Shown here in pieces: positions 52,795 through 61,449 of a DNA stretch of 64,000 nt (positions are counted from its first letter, which is position 1; each line of letters opens with the position of its first letter). Position numbers and translations under genes: made by a program. The stretch comes from an uncultured Clostridia bacterium (GTDB taxonomy: Bacteria > Bacillota > Clostridia > Oscillospirales > Ruminococcaceae), in NCBI GenBank assembly GCA_947168885.1, contig CAMVNQ010000015.1, positions 1-64,000 on the forward strand, given 5' to 3'. Below the pieces are notes generated by a model that worked only from the letters and a program-made list of their open reading frames with translations, was not told the origin of the DNA and made no database searches.

Positions 52795-54264
52795 ATGAAA
52801 GCAGTGATTTATGCAAGATATTCGTGCGACAACCAGCGCGAGGAGAGCATTGAAGGTCAGCTCCGCGAGTGTCGGGACTTCGCCGCAAAGAAGGATATGA
52901 CCGTGGTCGGAACCTACATCGACCGCGCAATGTCAGCCAAGACCGACAACCGCCCGGAATTCCAGCGCATGATCGCGGAAAGCGGCAAGAATATGTTTGA
53001 TACGGTCATAGTCTGGAAGCTTGACCGTTTTGCCCGTAACCGCTATGACAGCGCCCGGTACAAGATGCTGCTACGTAAAAACGGTGTCAAGGTCGTATCT
53101 GCAACGGAGGTCATATCCGAGGGAGCAGAGGGTATTATCCTCGAATCCGTGCTTGAAGGATACGCGGAATACTACTCCGCGGAGCTTTCCGAGAAAGTAA
53201 TACGCGGAATGACCGAAAATGCCCTTAAAAAGCAGTATAACGGGGGAAACGTGCCGACGGGTTACTACATTGACGAGCAGAAGCACTATCAGATCGACAA
53301 GCTCGTCGCGCCGTTCGTCCGTGAAGCTTTCCAAATGTACATCAACAACCGTCCGATCAAGGACATTGTGGCGTATCTGAACGAAAATCACGTCACGACC
53401 TGCAAGAATAAGCCGTTTACAAAGACTTCGGTCTCGGCTATGTTGCAGGTTCGCAAATATATGGGGGAGTATCGTTACCGGGATGTGGTATTTGAGGACG
53501 GAATCCCCGCGATAATAACGAAGGAGATGTTTAACATGGCACAGCAGAGGCTCGAAAAGAACAGATATGCCCCCGCGTGTATGAAAGCCGACATTACCTA
53601 CCTGCTTACCACCAAGCTGATCTGCGGTCATTGCGGTGCATTTATGGTAGGGGAGAGCGGAACAGGTACAGGTAACAAGAAGTATCACTATTATAAATGT
53701 GTATCCGCGAAGAAGAAAAAGGGCTGCACCAAGCGGACAGTACGCAAAGAATTCATCGAAAACCTCGTGGTTGACAGCGTTGTGAGAAATTTGTTTAATC
53801 CCGACACAATTGATAGGATTGCGGACGCGGTCATGGCGGAGCAGGATAAGGAAAGTACCGTTATCCCGCTGCTGGAGCGGGAATTGGCGGAAACACAGAA
53901 AACGCTCGACAATGTTATGACAGCTATCGAGCAGGGAATCATCACGGAAACCACCAAGCGCCGCATGAGGGAGCTTGAAGCCAAGAAGTCCGAGATCGAG
54001 ACGAAAATAATCCGTGAGGAGATCAAGGAGCAGCGTCTGACGAAGGAACAGATTGTGGCATGGCTCACCAAGCTCACTAAACTTGACCTCGCGGACGAGG
54101 GCAACAAGCTCAGGATCATCGAGACCTATGTGAACTCGGTGTATGCCTACGATGATAAAATTGTCGTCAATTTCAACTGCAGGGAGGAGCCGGAAACGGT
54201 TCCTCTCCCGCTCAAAATAGTGACTGATGTTTCGGATTTGTTGACGGTCGGGGAGCCATCATAA
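52795..54264 (+). CDS. Large serine recombinase of element C
   Basis: A 489-residue recombinase. Resolvase domain AVIYARYSCDNQREESIEGQ (catalytic Ser about 10) and VWKLDRFARNRYDSA; recombinase domain; zinc ribbon CGHCGAFMVG (about 281-290) with later Cys residues; coiled coil; C-terminal DUF4368-like tail. It resembles TnpX-type integrases of clostridial mobile elements. GGAGG precedes ATG. Confidence 0.92.
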   Translation: MKAVIYARYSCDNQREESIEGQLRECRDFAAKKDMTVVGTYIDRAMSAKTDNRPEFQRMIAESGKNMFDTVIVWKLDRFARNRYDSARYKMLLRKNGVKVVSATEVISEGAEGIILESVLEGYAEYYSAELSEKVIRGMTENALKKQYNGGNVPTGYYIDEQKHYQIDKLVAPFVREAFQMYINNRPIKDIVAYLNENHVTTCKNKPFTKTSVSAMLQVRKYMGEYRYRDVVFEDGIPAIITKEMFNMAQQRLEKNRYAPACMKADITYLLTTKLICGHCGAFMVGESGTGTGNKKYHYYKCVSAKKKKGCTKRTVRKEFIENLVVDSVVRNLFNPDTIDRIADAVMAEQDKESTVIPLLERELAETQKTLDNVMTAIEQGIITETTKRRMRELEAKKSEIETKIIREEIKEQRLTKEQIVAWLTKLTKLDLADEGNKLRIIETYVNSVYAYDDKIVVNFNCREEPETVPLPLKIVTDVSDLLTVGEPS

Positions 54265-54526
54265 GTATCCAATTTAGATATTCAGCCCACAAAAGGCTTG
54301 GTTAAGCCATTTGTGGGCTGAAATCTTATAGATTTTAAAAAACACGTTTCGTAGATATTTTTTGACCGTTTTTTTGGTACTTACTGGACTTGAACTGACC
54401 GAGTGTAGAAAAATTAAGTGATATTTTATTAAAAAGCAACAAATTAATAATATTTGACCGAATTCAAATATTTTCTATATATCGTACAAAATATTTTATG
54501 AAAGTTTGTTAAAAACAATGAATCGT
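54265..54526. other. Interval after the serine recombinase with an inverted att-like word
   Basis: No gene is seen. Bases 54381-54395, TTACTGGACTTGAAC, are the reverse complement of the core of the tRNA-Asn repeats. The next bases, TGACCGAG, also resemble the complement of the sequence just before the third copy (38000-38008). The meaning is uncertain. Confidence 0.4.
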
Positions 54527-54555
54527 TTGACTTTTTCCGACCGATATGATATAAT
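54527..54555 (+). promoter_or_regulatory. Promoter of the 54598 operon
   Basis: TTGACT (54527-54532) and TATAAT (54550-54555) are 17 bases apart. Confidence 0.75.
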
Positions 54556-54597
54556 CGGAAAGGTCGCATACACGACCGGAATCGGAGCTGAAAGTCA

Positions 54598-54873
54598 ATG
54601 GAAAACATCGAGGTCACGGTCATCGGCGGCGACATATCTCTTGCCGAACGTCAGGCATATATCGAACGAGGAAAAAATAATAAACCGAATATGATACTGA
54701 CGGCAATCAAGGTGGAACTGGACGGTGACTTTGCCGATATCACATATCAATACGCAGACCCGCCGCAGGATATGACAGTAAGCATTGGTGGCTGCATGAT
54801 CGGTAAGTTCGGCAGTTTCAACCACGGCAAGCAAGCCGAATACCTTGACAGGATCCCGAACGATCTGAATTAA
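54598..54873 (+). CDS. Hypothetical element protein
   Basis: A 91-residue protein starting MENIEVTVIGGDISLAERQA, with VELDGDFADITYQYADPPQD and a C-terminal GSFNHGKQAEYLDRIP. Compact alpha/beta; the family is not recognised. Promoter upstream and terminator downstream make it a one-gene transcript. Confidence 0.62.
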   Translation: MENIEVTVIGGDISLAERQAYIERGKNNKPNMILTAIKVELDGDFADITYQYADPPQDMTVSIGGCMIGKFGSFNHGKQAEYLDRIPNDLN

Positions 54874-54883
54874 ATAACATTTA

Positions 54884-54940
54884 GAGCCTGTAAGCTCAGA
54901 TGCGAGTAACATCGCATTTGAACTTGCAGGCTCTTTTTTT
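54884..54940 (+). terminator. Terminator after the 54598 gene
   Basis: GAGCCTGTAAG and CTTGCAGGCTC pair (one G-T pair) with an inner GATGCGA/TCGCATT hairpin, followed by TTTTTTT. Confidence 0.85.
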
Positions 54941-55032
54941 GTTGCAAAATTCAGTAAAAACAGAGAATTTCATTTGCGAAAAAAGATAAAATTCGGCAAA
55001 GTAAATGAAATTTTCAAAGAAAGGAAGCTCCA

Positions 55033-55536
55033 ATGTATTTCACAGAATCACCCCATTTACAGAGCATAGAGGCGGCTATGAAAATGATACCGCGTCACCC
55101 GCTGATACAGGACGCTGAACAGAAAGGAAGCAGTATGAAGCTTAAATTCTTATCGGAAGATCACTGTGACAGATTTCTCTCCCTTTTCAAGAGACTCCGA
55201 ACAAATCCCCTTCGCAGTGAACCGGAGTATTGCGCTGCGATCTATCTGCTGACCGCAGATCCCGACCTGTGGGAAACAGTCGCAGATAAGGTCAAGGATG
55301 AAAGTATCGAATTCAAGAGCATTAAGCTGCGAACCGTTGACTGCGACCGATATGCGCTGTATAAGTCGGCAAAGGACATTCTTTGCCATAAGTTCAAGCT
55401 ATCATTGGCAGAACTGCGGGAAATGGAACTGCTTGATATTACCATAAAGCTGATACGGACGGCGGTTCTTGTCTCCAAGAACGGCTACGGGTACATAGAA
55501 GTCGATAAATTCGGTTTGGACGACATCAAGGTCTGA
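55033..55536 (+). CDS. DUF6075-like protein
   Basis: A 167-residue alpha-helical protein starting MYFTESPHLQSIEAAMKMIP, with AIYLLTADPDLWETVADKVK and LIRTAVLVSKNGYG. It resembles the DUF6075 group of ICE-associated proteins. AAGGAAG precedes ATG. Function unknown. Confidence 0.58.
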   Translation: MYFTESPHLQSIEAAMKMIPRHPLIQDAEQKGSSMKLKFLSEDHCDRFLSLFKRLRTNPLRSEPEYCAAIYLLTADPDLWETVADKVKDESIEFKSIKLRTVDCDRYALYKSAKDILCHKFKLSLAELREMELLDITIKLIRTAVLVSKNGYGYIEVDKFGLDDIKV

Positions 55537-55581
55537 ACCGTTTTTATATATTTTTATCACAAGAAGGAAGAAGGTGAAATA

Positions 55582-56349
55582 ATGCCGAATTATGTAACGA
55601 ACCGCATTGTAATGACCGGTGAGCAGTCACGGATAGACGAGCTTGTCCGTGCAGTGCAGTTTTCGGACGAGGCTCTCGGCAGCGTTGATTTCAGCAAGGT
55701 GATACCTATGCCGCCGGAGCTTGATATCCCGGAATGCACCGACACACAGGACGGTTTCAAGCTCTACTCCGATTTTGTTGAGGTTTACAAGATCGGACTT
55801 GATAACAGACCGCTCGACCCGATGAACATCCCCGCGAGAGCCGAAAATGCATTCCTCAATTACAGACGAGGCATAAGCGATAGAGTCTGGACACTCGGAA
55901 GGGCTGCATATCGCAACTATGAGAAATACGGCTTCAAGACTTGGCTCGACTGGCGAATGAAGATGTGGAACACCAACTCCGAGGGCAGACGGTTTGAACC
56001 ATTCTCGGACAACACCATTTGCTTTGAGACAGCGTGGTCGAGGGCTTCTCCCATTGTCGAGCAGCTTTCGAGAATGTACCCCGATGTGCATTTCAACTAT
56101 GCGTGGGCAGACGAGGATTTCGGAAACAATGTCGGTGAAGTCGAGCTGCAAAACGGAGAGATAACTTACGAAAATATCCCTGCGCCGTTTTCAAAGGAAG
56201 CCTTTGAAATGGCTGCGGAGATACGCGGTGAAGATCTGCTGGCAGACCGACACATGATGTTCAACGAAGAAACCGACACCTATGAGCGCCTTTCCGACGA
56301 GGAATGGGAAGCTCTCGAAGCCTCAGGAGAACCGCAGCAGTCAATGTAA
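55582..56349 (+). CDS. Api92-like (DUF1281-type) ferredoxin-fold protein
   Basis: A 255-residue protein opening MPNYVTNRIVMTGEQSRIDE, the usual start of Api92-like proteins, then WLDWRMKMWNTNSEGRRFEP and FETAWSRASPIVEQLSRMYP. The family is widespread on phages and conjugative elements and its function is unknown. AGGAAGAAGG precedes ATG. Confidence 0.82.
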   Translation: MPNYVTNRIVMTGEQSRIDELVRAVQFSDEALGSVDFSKVIPMPPELDIPECTDTQDGFKLYSDFVEVYKIGLDNRPLDPMNIPARAENAFLNYRRGISDRVWTLGRAAYRNYEKYGFKTWLDWRMKMWNTNSEGRRFEPFSDNTICFETAWSRASPIVEQLSRMYPDVHFNYAWADEDFGNNVGEVELQNGEITYENIPAPFSKEAFEMAAEIRGEDLLADRHMMFNEETDTYERLSDEEWEALEASGEPQQSM

Positions 56350-56375
56350 CTGCCGCGGTATTTTTATGCGGGGAG

Positions 56376-57023
56376 GTGATAATCGGCTTAAAGGTATTGG
56401 AATTGTTCGCGGGGACACGGTCTATCGGTCGTGCTTTTGAACGGCGCGGTCATGCAGTATTCTCGGTCGAGTGGAACAAGGACTTTGAGAACATTTCGCT
56501 GTATAAGGACATATCCGAGCTGACGGCACAGGAGATAATCGACAGCTTCGGGCGACCGGACGTGATATGGGCTTCGCCTGACTGCACTACATTCAGCATT
56601 GCGGCGATATCGCATCACAGACGGAAGAACGAAGAAACAGGAAATCTCGATCCCGTCAGCGATTACGCTAAGTTCTGTGATAAAGTTGACACTCACGTTC
56701 TTGACCTCATTCGTGAACTTGCTCCGAAGTATTGGTTCATTGAGAACCCGAGAGGTGGTATGAGGAAGATGACCTGGATGCAGTCTCTTCCACGGTACAC
56801 AGTTACATACTGTCAATACGGAGATAAGCGAATGAAACCGACCGATATCTGGACGAACCACCCAGATCCGAAGTTCCTGCCGCCCTGTCACAATGGTGAC
56901 TCGTGTCACGAACCTGCACCGCGAGGCAGTAAGACAGGAACACAGGGGCTTAAGGGCAGCGTCCAAAGAAGCATGATACCGGACAGGCTCTGCGAACACA
57001 TTGTAAGAATATGCGAGGAATGA
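56376..57023 (+). CDS. C5-cytosine DNA methyltransferase, short type
   Basis: About 215 residues. SAM motif VLELFAGTRSIGRAFERRGH at the N-terminus, catalytic-loop IWASPDCTTFSIAAI (about 65-80) with Cys after Pro-Asp, then FIENPRGGMRKM. It lacks an extended target-recognition domain. The start is unclear: GTG 56376 overlaps the ribosome site GGGGAGG, while ATC 56382 has the right spacing and no ATG exists. It resembles phage DNA methylases. Confidence 0.8.
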   Translation: MIIGLKVLELFAGTRSIGRAFERRGHAVFSVEWNKDFENISLYKDISELTAQEIIDSFGRPDVIWASPDCTTFSIAAISHHRRKNEETGNLDPVSDYAKFCDKVDTHVLDLIRELAPKYWFIENPRGGMRKMTWMQSLPRYTVTYCQYGDKRMKPTDIWTNHPDPKFLPPCHNGDSCHEPAPRGSKTGTQGLKGSVQRSMIPDRLCEHIVRICEE

Positions 57024-57299
57024 CTCGCACCGTTCTCCATGATATCTTGAGCGATGAAATATTATAAACCAAATAAGAAAGTATGAGGTAACAAAAATGA
57101 AAAAGAAAAAGGTAAGAAAACTGTTCAGAAAGGTATTGAAGCAGTCGACAACGGCTGAAAAGCAGATAAGCAAAGTCTCGGTATGGATACAGGATTTCAT
57201 CGGAAGATCATCGCCGGATATAATGACGAGGGCGGATACGGAAGTATCAACCCACTGCGACTGTCTTTGTGACAGCTGCAGACAGAGATCAAACAGGAG
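57024..57299. other. Short interval with degenerate small ORFs
   Basis: A 29-codon ORF (57183-57272) reads MDTGFHRKIIAGYNDEGGYG and ends NPLRLSL. A peptide VRKTVQKGIEAVDNG lies in the same frame upstream before a stop. ATG 57097 (MKKKKVRKLFRKVLKQ) has GAGGTAAC ahead but runs long into the next gene in another frame. A decayed small gene is likely. Confidence 0.35.
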
Positions 57300-58415
57300 A
57301 TGGTCACAGCAATCAGATTTTTCGATATGTTCTCCGGAATTGGTGGATTCCGTTCTGGACTTGAACGAGCAGGAGGATTTAAATGTATCGGCAACTGCGA
57401 GATCGACAAGCATGCGGAAGCCGCCTACAGAGCGATGTATGAAACGAAAGGAGAAGAATATTACAACGACGCAAGAACGATCGACACAGACAGCGTTGGA
57501 GACTTTGATCTCATCGCTGGAGGCTTTCCATGCCAATCCTTTTCTGTCGCCGGACACAGATTGGGTCTCAATGACGAGCGAGGTAATCTCTTCCTTGAAA
57601 TTGCAAGACTCATTGAAGCCAAGCGACCTGCGTTTTTTCTGCTTGAAAATGTTCCCGGACTGCTATCGCATAACAAGGGGCAAACTTTCAAAGTCATCCT
57701 TACCAAATTTTCCGAATTGGGGTATTCATTTGAATGGATGGTGCTTAACAGCGCGCATTTCGGAGTCCCGCAGCAGCGGCGAAGGGTGTTCATTGTCGGA
57801 TATTCTCGAAACGAATGTGCCGGAAGAATATTTCCTCTCAAACAAGGCGATGGAAAGGATCTTAACTGCATAATACCTGGAAATCAGACGTGGCGGGTAT
57901 ATGGCACGGAAGGATCCGCCTGTACCCAGTGTGCGGGATCCGGCGGTGGCGGTGGCAAGACCGGACTGTACTTCATTGACAACAACCGCGATCCTAGGAT
58001 AACAGATCATGCCAGATGCATAACGGCAAGGCAGGATTCCGGTGTCAGCAAGCGCCGCGGTGAACATTCCGCTGTTCTTGTGGAAACAGGTCCGTGCGCA
58101 GTGATAAATCCCGCGAAAAAATGTGTACGGCAGAACGGCAGACGTGTGAAGGGACCGAACGAGCCGATGTACACGATAACCGTCCAAGACAGACACGGTA
58201 TCATTCATCAAGGCAGGATCCGCAGACTTATGCCGATAGAGTGTTGGAGACTACAAGGCTTTACTGATGAGCAATTTAACTGCGCTTCATCGGTCTGCAA
58301 AGCCAACACTCATCTATACCGAATGGCGGGAAACTCGGTCACAGTTCCCGTAATAACCGCAATAGCACAGAAGATCAAGGTAGCGGCTGAGATGATAGGA
58401 CTTGATACAGCATAA
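57300..58415 (+). CDS. Dcm-type C5-cytosine DNA methyltransferase
   Basis: A 371-residue enzyme. Motif I FFDMFSGIGGFRSGLERAG, motif IV GGFPCQSFSVAGHR (catalytic Cys about 78), motif VI ENVPGLL, motif VIII QQRRRVFIVG, then a target-recognition region and motif IX/X RRLMPIECWRLQGF and MAGNSVTVPV. No cognate restriction enzyme is adjacent, so it probably protects the element during transfer. ATG 57300 follows AGGAG. Confidence 0.92.
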   Translation: MVTAIRFFDMFSGIGGFRSGLERAGGFKCIGNCEIDKHAEAAYRAMYETKGEEYYNDARTIDTDSVGDFDLIAGGFPCQSFSVAGHRLGLNDERGNLFLEIARLIEAKRPAFFLLENVPGLLSHNKGQTFKVILTKFSELGYSFEWMVLNSAHFGVPQQRRRVFIVGYSRNECAGRIFPLKQGDGKDLNCIIPGNQTWRVYGTEGSACTQCAGSGGGGGKTGLYFIDNNRDPRITDHARCITARQDSGVSKRRGEHSAVLVETGPCAVINPAKKCVRQNGRRVKGPNEPMYTITVQDRHGIIHQGRIRRLMPIECWRLQGFTDEQFNCASSVCKANTHLYRMAGNSVTVPVITAIAQKIKVAAEMIGLDTA

Positions 58416-58430
58416 ACGAGGTAAAGCAAT

Positions 58431-58763
58431 ATGTGTAAAGTAAACGCTAAAACCGAGGACTATGAGTCTTTCTTCATTCTCGGTCAGGACGCTCTGTTCA
58501 CGAATTCACGGCTCGACCGTGCAACGATCCTGGAAGGGCTCTATGCCTACGACCTGCGGGACGAGTGCGATGGCAACATCAACGAACTGAAAGATTTCGT
58601 GCTGGTCAACCATTGGGGAACGGTCCTTGTCAAGGAACCTATTGCGGGTGCCGACAGGGGCGTTCAGATAAAGCCGTATGATTACAACTACATCGGCGAC
58701 ACAATGACCGTTGACGAGTTCATGAGCGAACAGCCGGAAACAGTACAGACACAAACCTTATAA
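58431..58763 (+). CDS. LPD28-like protein
   Basis: A 110-residue protein with YESFFILGQDALFTNSRLDR, EGLYAYDLRDECDG and VLVNHWGTVLVKEP, matching Large polyvalent-protein-associated domain 28, usual on conjugative elements. AGGT precedes ATG. Function unknown. Confidence 0.75.
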   Translation: MCKVNAKTEDYESFFILGQDALFTNSRLDRATILEGLYAYDLRDECDGNINELKDFVLVNHWGTVLVKEPIAGADRGVQIKPYDYNYIGDTMTVDEFMSEQPETVQTQTL

Positions 58764-58818
58764 ATAACCGTATTGCCTGCAAGGACAGGCGATACCATAA
58801 ATATATAGCAATTCATTT

Positions 58819-58860
58819 CCCTTTCGGTCGCGACTGTTCCTGCGGGCATCACCGAAAGGG
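58819..58860 (+). promoter_or_regulatory. Hairpin that covers the ribosome site of the Dam gene
   Basis: CCCTTTCGGT (58819-58828) pairs exactly with ACCGAAAGGG (58851-58860). The second arm overlaps the AAGGGGG ribosome site, so the RNA stem could block translation start. Confidence 0.6.
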
Positions 58861-58881
58861 GGTGATGATATAAACAGCTTT

Positions 58882-59709
58882 ATGAGCTGGATAGGCGGCA
58901 AGAAAAGCAGTCGCGACATAATAATCCCGAAATTCCCGCTGTACTATGAAAAGTACATCGAGGTGTTCGGCGGTGGCGGCTGGATACTCTTCGCGAAGCC
59001 GCCCGGTAACGACTTCGAGGTGTTCAACGACTTCAACAGCAACATCTCAAATCTGTACACCTGCGTCCGTGACAAAAGTGCGGAGCTGATTGAACGGCTC
59101 CGGTTTGTACTTAACAGCCGAGAGGATTTCGACCGTATCAAGCATATAATCAGCGAGAAAGCCGAGATCGGTGATGTTCAGAGAGCCGCGGAGTTCTATC
59201 AGCTTATCCGGTACAGCTACGCAAGCGGGTGTGACAGCTTCGGTGGCAAGCCTCACTCCATGTGGAGCAACTTCCCGCTGATAGAACAGGCTTCACGCCG
59301 TTTGCAGAAAGTCATAATCGAAAACAGGGACTTTGAGAAGCTCATCTCCGCACAGGACAGCGAGGTGAGCTTTTTCTATTGCGACCCGCCCTATTACGCG
59401 ACCGAGAGCTACTACGAAAACGTAGGTTTCACAAAAGCTGACCACGAACGGCTCCGGAACGCACTCACGGGAATAAGCGGAAAATTCCTTGTTTCGTACA
59501 ACGATTGTGAAGAGATACGCAGCCTGTATGACGGATGCCGGATGTTCTCCTATGAACGGCTGAACAATATACGGCAGCGATTCGACGGCGGCAGTATGTT
59601 CGGCGAACTGCTGATATCCAACTACGACATGGACGAGCGGAAAAAGAATCCGCCAAAACAGATCAGTTTCTTTGATGATGACAACGAATTTATGGAGGAA
59701 ATGCAATGA
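58882..59709 (+). CDS. Dam-type DNA adenine methyltransferase
   Basis: A 275-residue enzyme of the D12 class. SWIGGKKSSRDIII at the start, SAM loop EVFGGGGWILFAKP (about 30-43), catalytic FFYCDPPYYATESYY (about 164-178). ATG 58882 is about 20 bases beyond the ribosome site; ATA 58870 in the same frame (giving M-N-S-F ahead of MSWIGG) fits better. It overlaps the AbrB gene by ATGA. Likely protects the element from restriction. Confidence 0.9.
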   Translation: MSWIGGKKSSRDIIIPKFPLYYEKYIEVFGGGGWILFAKPPGNDFEVFNDFNSNISNLYTCVRDKSAELIERLRFVLNSREDFDRIKHIISEKAEIGDVQRAAEFYQLIRYSYASGCDSFGGKPHSMWSNFPLIEQASRRLQKVIIENRDFEKLISAQDSEVSFFYCDPPYYATESYYENVGFTKADHERLRNALTGISGKFLVSYNDCEEIRSLYDGCRMFSYERLNNIRQRFDGGSMFGELLISNYDMDERKKNPPKQISFFDDDNEFMEEMQ

Positions 59710-59984
59710 TAACATTTCAGACAAGACTTACCAAGAAAGGCAATATAAAGGTGCCTCTTGACATTCTCAACCTTATGTCGGCTTGCCCCGGCGACGATGT
59801 GATCGTGTCGGTCGATCTCGACCGCGACTCCCTTGTGGTCAGCAGATACGATGATGATGACGAATTTGGTATTACTGTTCCCGCAAATCTGCTCTATGAG
59901 GCAGGTATTGACAACGACAACTATCAGATGTATGCCGACAACGGCAGAGTGATCATTACAGAGGGAGATGAGTACGATGACTGA
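59706..59984 (+). CDS. AbrB/SpoVT-like DNA-binding protein
   Basis: A 92-residue protein whose first 50 residues (TRLTKKGNIKVPLDILNLMS, then DDVIVSVDLDRDSLVVSR) fit a swapped-hairpin AbrB domain, followed by an acidic segment and a second strand-rich part. It overlaps the Dam gene start-to-stop and the BRO gene. A local regulator is likely. Confidence 0.7.
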   Translation: MITFQTRLTKKGNIKVPLDILNLMSACPGDDVIVSVDLDRDSLVVSRYDDDDEFGITVPANLLYEAGIDNDNYQMYADNGRVIITEGDEYDD

Positions 59985-60765
59985 GAATCAGATTCAGACC
60001 TTTACCAATGAGCAGTTCGGACAGATCAGAACGGTGCTGATAGACGGCGAGCCGTGGTTTGTAGGTAAGGATGTTGCAACTTCGCTTGGGTACTCAAATC
60101 CGGCAAAAGCAATAAGAGATCATGTAGACGAGGAAGATAAGCTGAGTGAACGAATCGTTCTCTCAGGTCAGACACGTGAGGCTATCTTGGTGAACGAATC
60201 AGGTCTTTATTCTCTTATTCTTTCAAGCAAGCTCCCGACTGCAAAGGTGTTCAAACGCTGGGTAACTTCAGATGTTCTGCCCTCTATCCGCAAGACCGGC
60301 GGCTATGCTACGCCCGAAGCGATATACAAGACTCTGACCGAGCCGAAGAACCTCATCATCGTGCTTGAAACGCTTGCCGAGGAACAGGCGAAGAACAAAA
60401 GACTGACTGCCGAGAACGCGGTGCTGTCTGTTAAGGCTAAGTATTACGACGCTATCCTTGCCAGCTCCGAGTCCCTTCCGATAACCCAGATCGCAAAGGA
60501 TTATGGAATGTCTGCGGTTACGCTCAATAAGCTTCTCTGCGATATGGATATACAGTTCAAGCGCTGCGGAACGTGGATACTCTATCAGGACTATGCCGAC
60601 AAGGGGTACACACAAACCAAGACGTTCATCATCAATGAAAATCAGACCAAATCGTACACGACATGGACGCAGAAAGGCAGGCTTTTCCTGTACAATCTTC
60701 TCAAAGCGCACGGGATTGTGCCTATGTGTGAGCGTCCCGAAATATCAGGGTACATAAGCCGCTGA
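59977..60765 (+). CDS. BRO/KilAC antirepressor-like protein
   Basis: A 262-residue protein. BRO-N domain: TVLIDGEPWFVGKDVATSLG then GLYSLILSSKLPTAKVFKRW; C-terminal KilAC/ANT-type domain: ITQIAKDYGMSAVTLNKLLC and TQKGRLFLYNLLKAHG. These act as phage antirepressors or regulators. ATG 59977 follows GGGAG; 59968 is the alternative. Confidence 0.88.
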   Translation: MTENQIQTFTNEQFGQIRTVLIDGEPWFVGKDVATSLGYSNPAKAIRDHVDEEDKLSERIVLSGQTREAILVNESGLYSLILSSKLPTAKVFKRWVTSDVLPSIRKTGGYATPEAIYKTLTEPKNLIIVLETLAEEQAKNKRLTAENAVLSVKAKYYDAILASSESLPITQIAKDYGMSAVTLNKLLCDMDIQFKRCGTWILYQDYADKGYTQTKTFIINENQTKSYTTWTQKGRLFLYNLLKAHGIVPMCERPEISGYISR

Positions 60766-60915
60766 CGGCTTATTGATATACAAAGACCGGACAACCGACA
60801 GATCAGCGGTCAGAGCTGACAAGTGCCACAGAACTACAGACTTTGAGCAGCATCTCCCGCGGAACGACAGGAGATCCGGTAAACAAACCATATTTTATGA
60901 AAGGAAAGAAGAATC

Positions 60916-61164
60916 ATGAAGTTTTTCAAGAACGTAAAGGAAAAGGTCACAAACAGGACGGCAAAGGTAAAGGCGAAGGCTGTCTCTCTCTGGGCTGTTG
61001 CAGCCTGCAACCGTGGTGAGAACTACGTTGACAGCGGCGTTAAGATCCTTATCGCCGTAGTTATCGGCGCACTTCTCCTCGGCGGTCTCTATGCTCTCTT
61101 CGGCGATACCATTATGCCGACAGTGACTAAGAAAGTCGAGGAAATGTTCGAGTTCAAGGGCTAA
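60916..61164 (+). CDS. Flp/DUF6133-like pilin-like protein, copy 1
   Basis: An 82-residue protein: basic leader (MKFFKNVKEKVTNRTAKVKA), then NRGENYVDSGVKILIAVVIG, a membrane helix and a C-terminal MPTVTKKVEEMFEFKG. Shape and prepilin peptidase neighbour suggest a Flp/T4-type pilin. The last 50 residues equal those of copy 2 at 61813. GAAAGG precedes ATG. Confidence 0.72.
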   Translation: MKFFKNVKEKVTNRTAKVKAKAVSLWAVAACNRGENYVDSGVKILIAVVIGALLLGGLYALFGDTIMPTVTKKVEEMFEFKG

Positions 61165-61196
61165 GAAGCCGCTCCGAAAGGAGCAGGAGGTAAACC

Positions 61197-61430
61197 GTGA
61201 AACTGAAGATCTCAGCGATACTGCTCGTGCTGTGCATGATTTTCGGCGGCAGTATTCCGCATACCAATGCGGCAGCATTTGAGCAGGACATAACAGGTAC
61301 AGTACCGATGCAGCTTCCCGAGATCGAACCCAACCCCGATGATGCCGCGGCTATGGAGACTGTAGCCGCGGTCATCGTCATTATTCTCGTAGTCTGCGTG
61401 GTAATTTACATCTGCGACACATCTGATTAG
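61197..61430 (+). CDS. Small exported or membrane protein
   Basis: A 77-residue protein with a signal-like N-terminus (MKLKISAILLVLCMIFGGSI, cleavage near NAAAFE), a short acidic loop and a second helix AAVIVIILVVCVVIYICDTS. Between pilin-like and SpoVG genes. GGAGG precedes GTG/ATG. Confidence 0.65.
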   Translation: MKLKISAILLVLCMIFGGSIPHTNAAAFEQDITGTVPMQLPEIEPNPDDAAAMETVAAVIVIILVVCVVIYICDTSD

Positions 61431-61449
61431 AACGAAAGGAAAAAAGAAT

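Noticed and set aside
57097-57873. 258-codon frame starting MKKKKVRKL and overlapping the Dcm-type gene
   Set aside because: More than 570 bases overlap a well-supported methyltransferase in another frame; only the first few dozen codons could be real.
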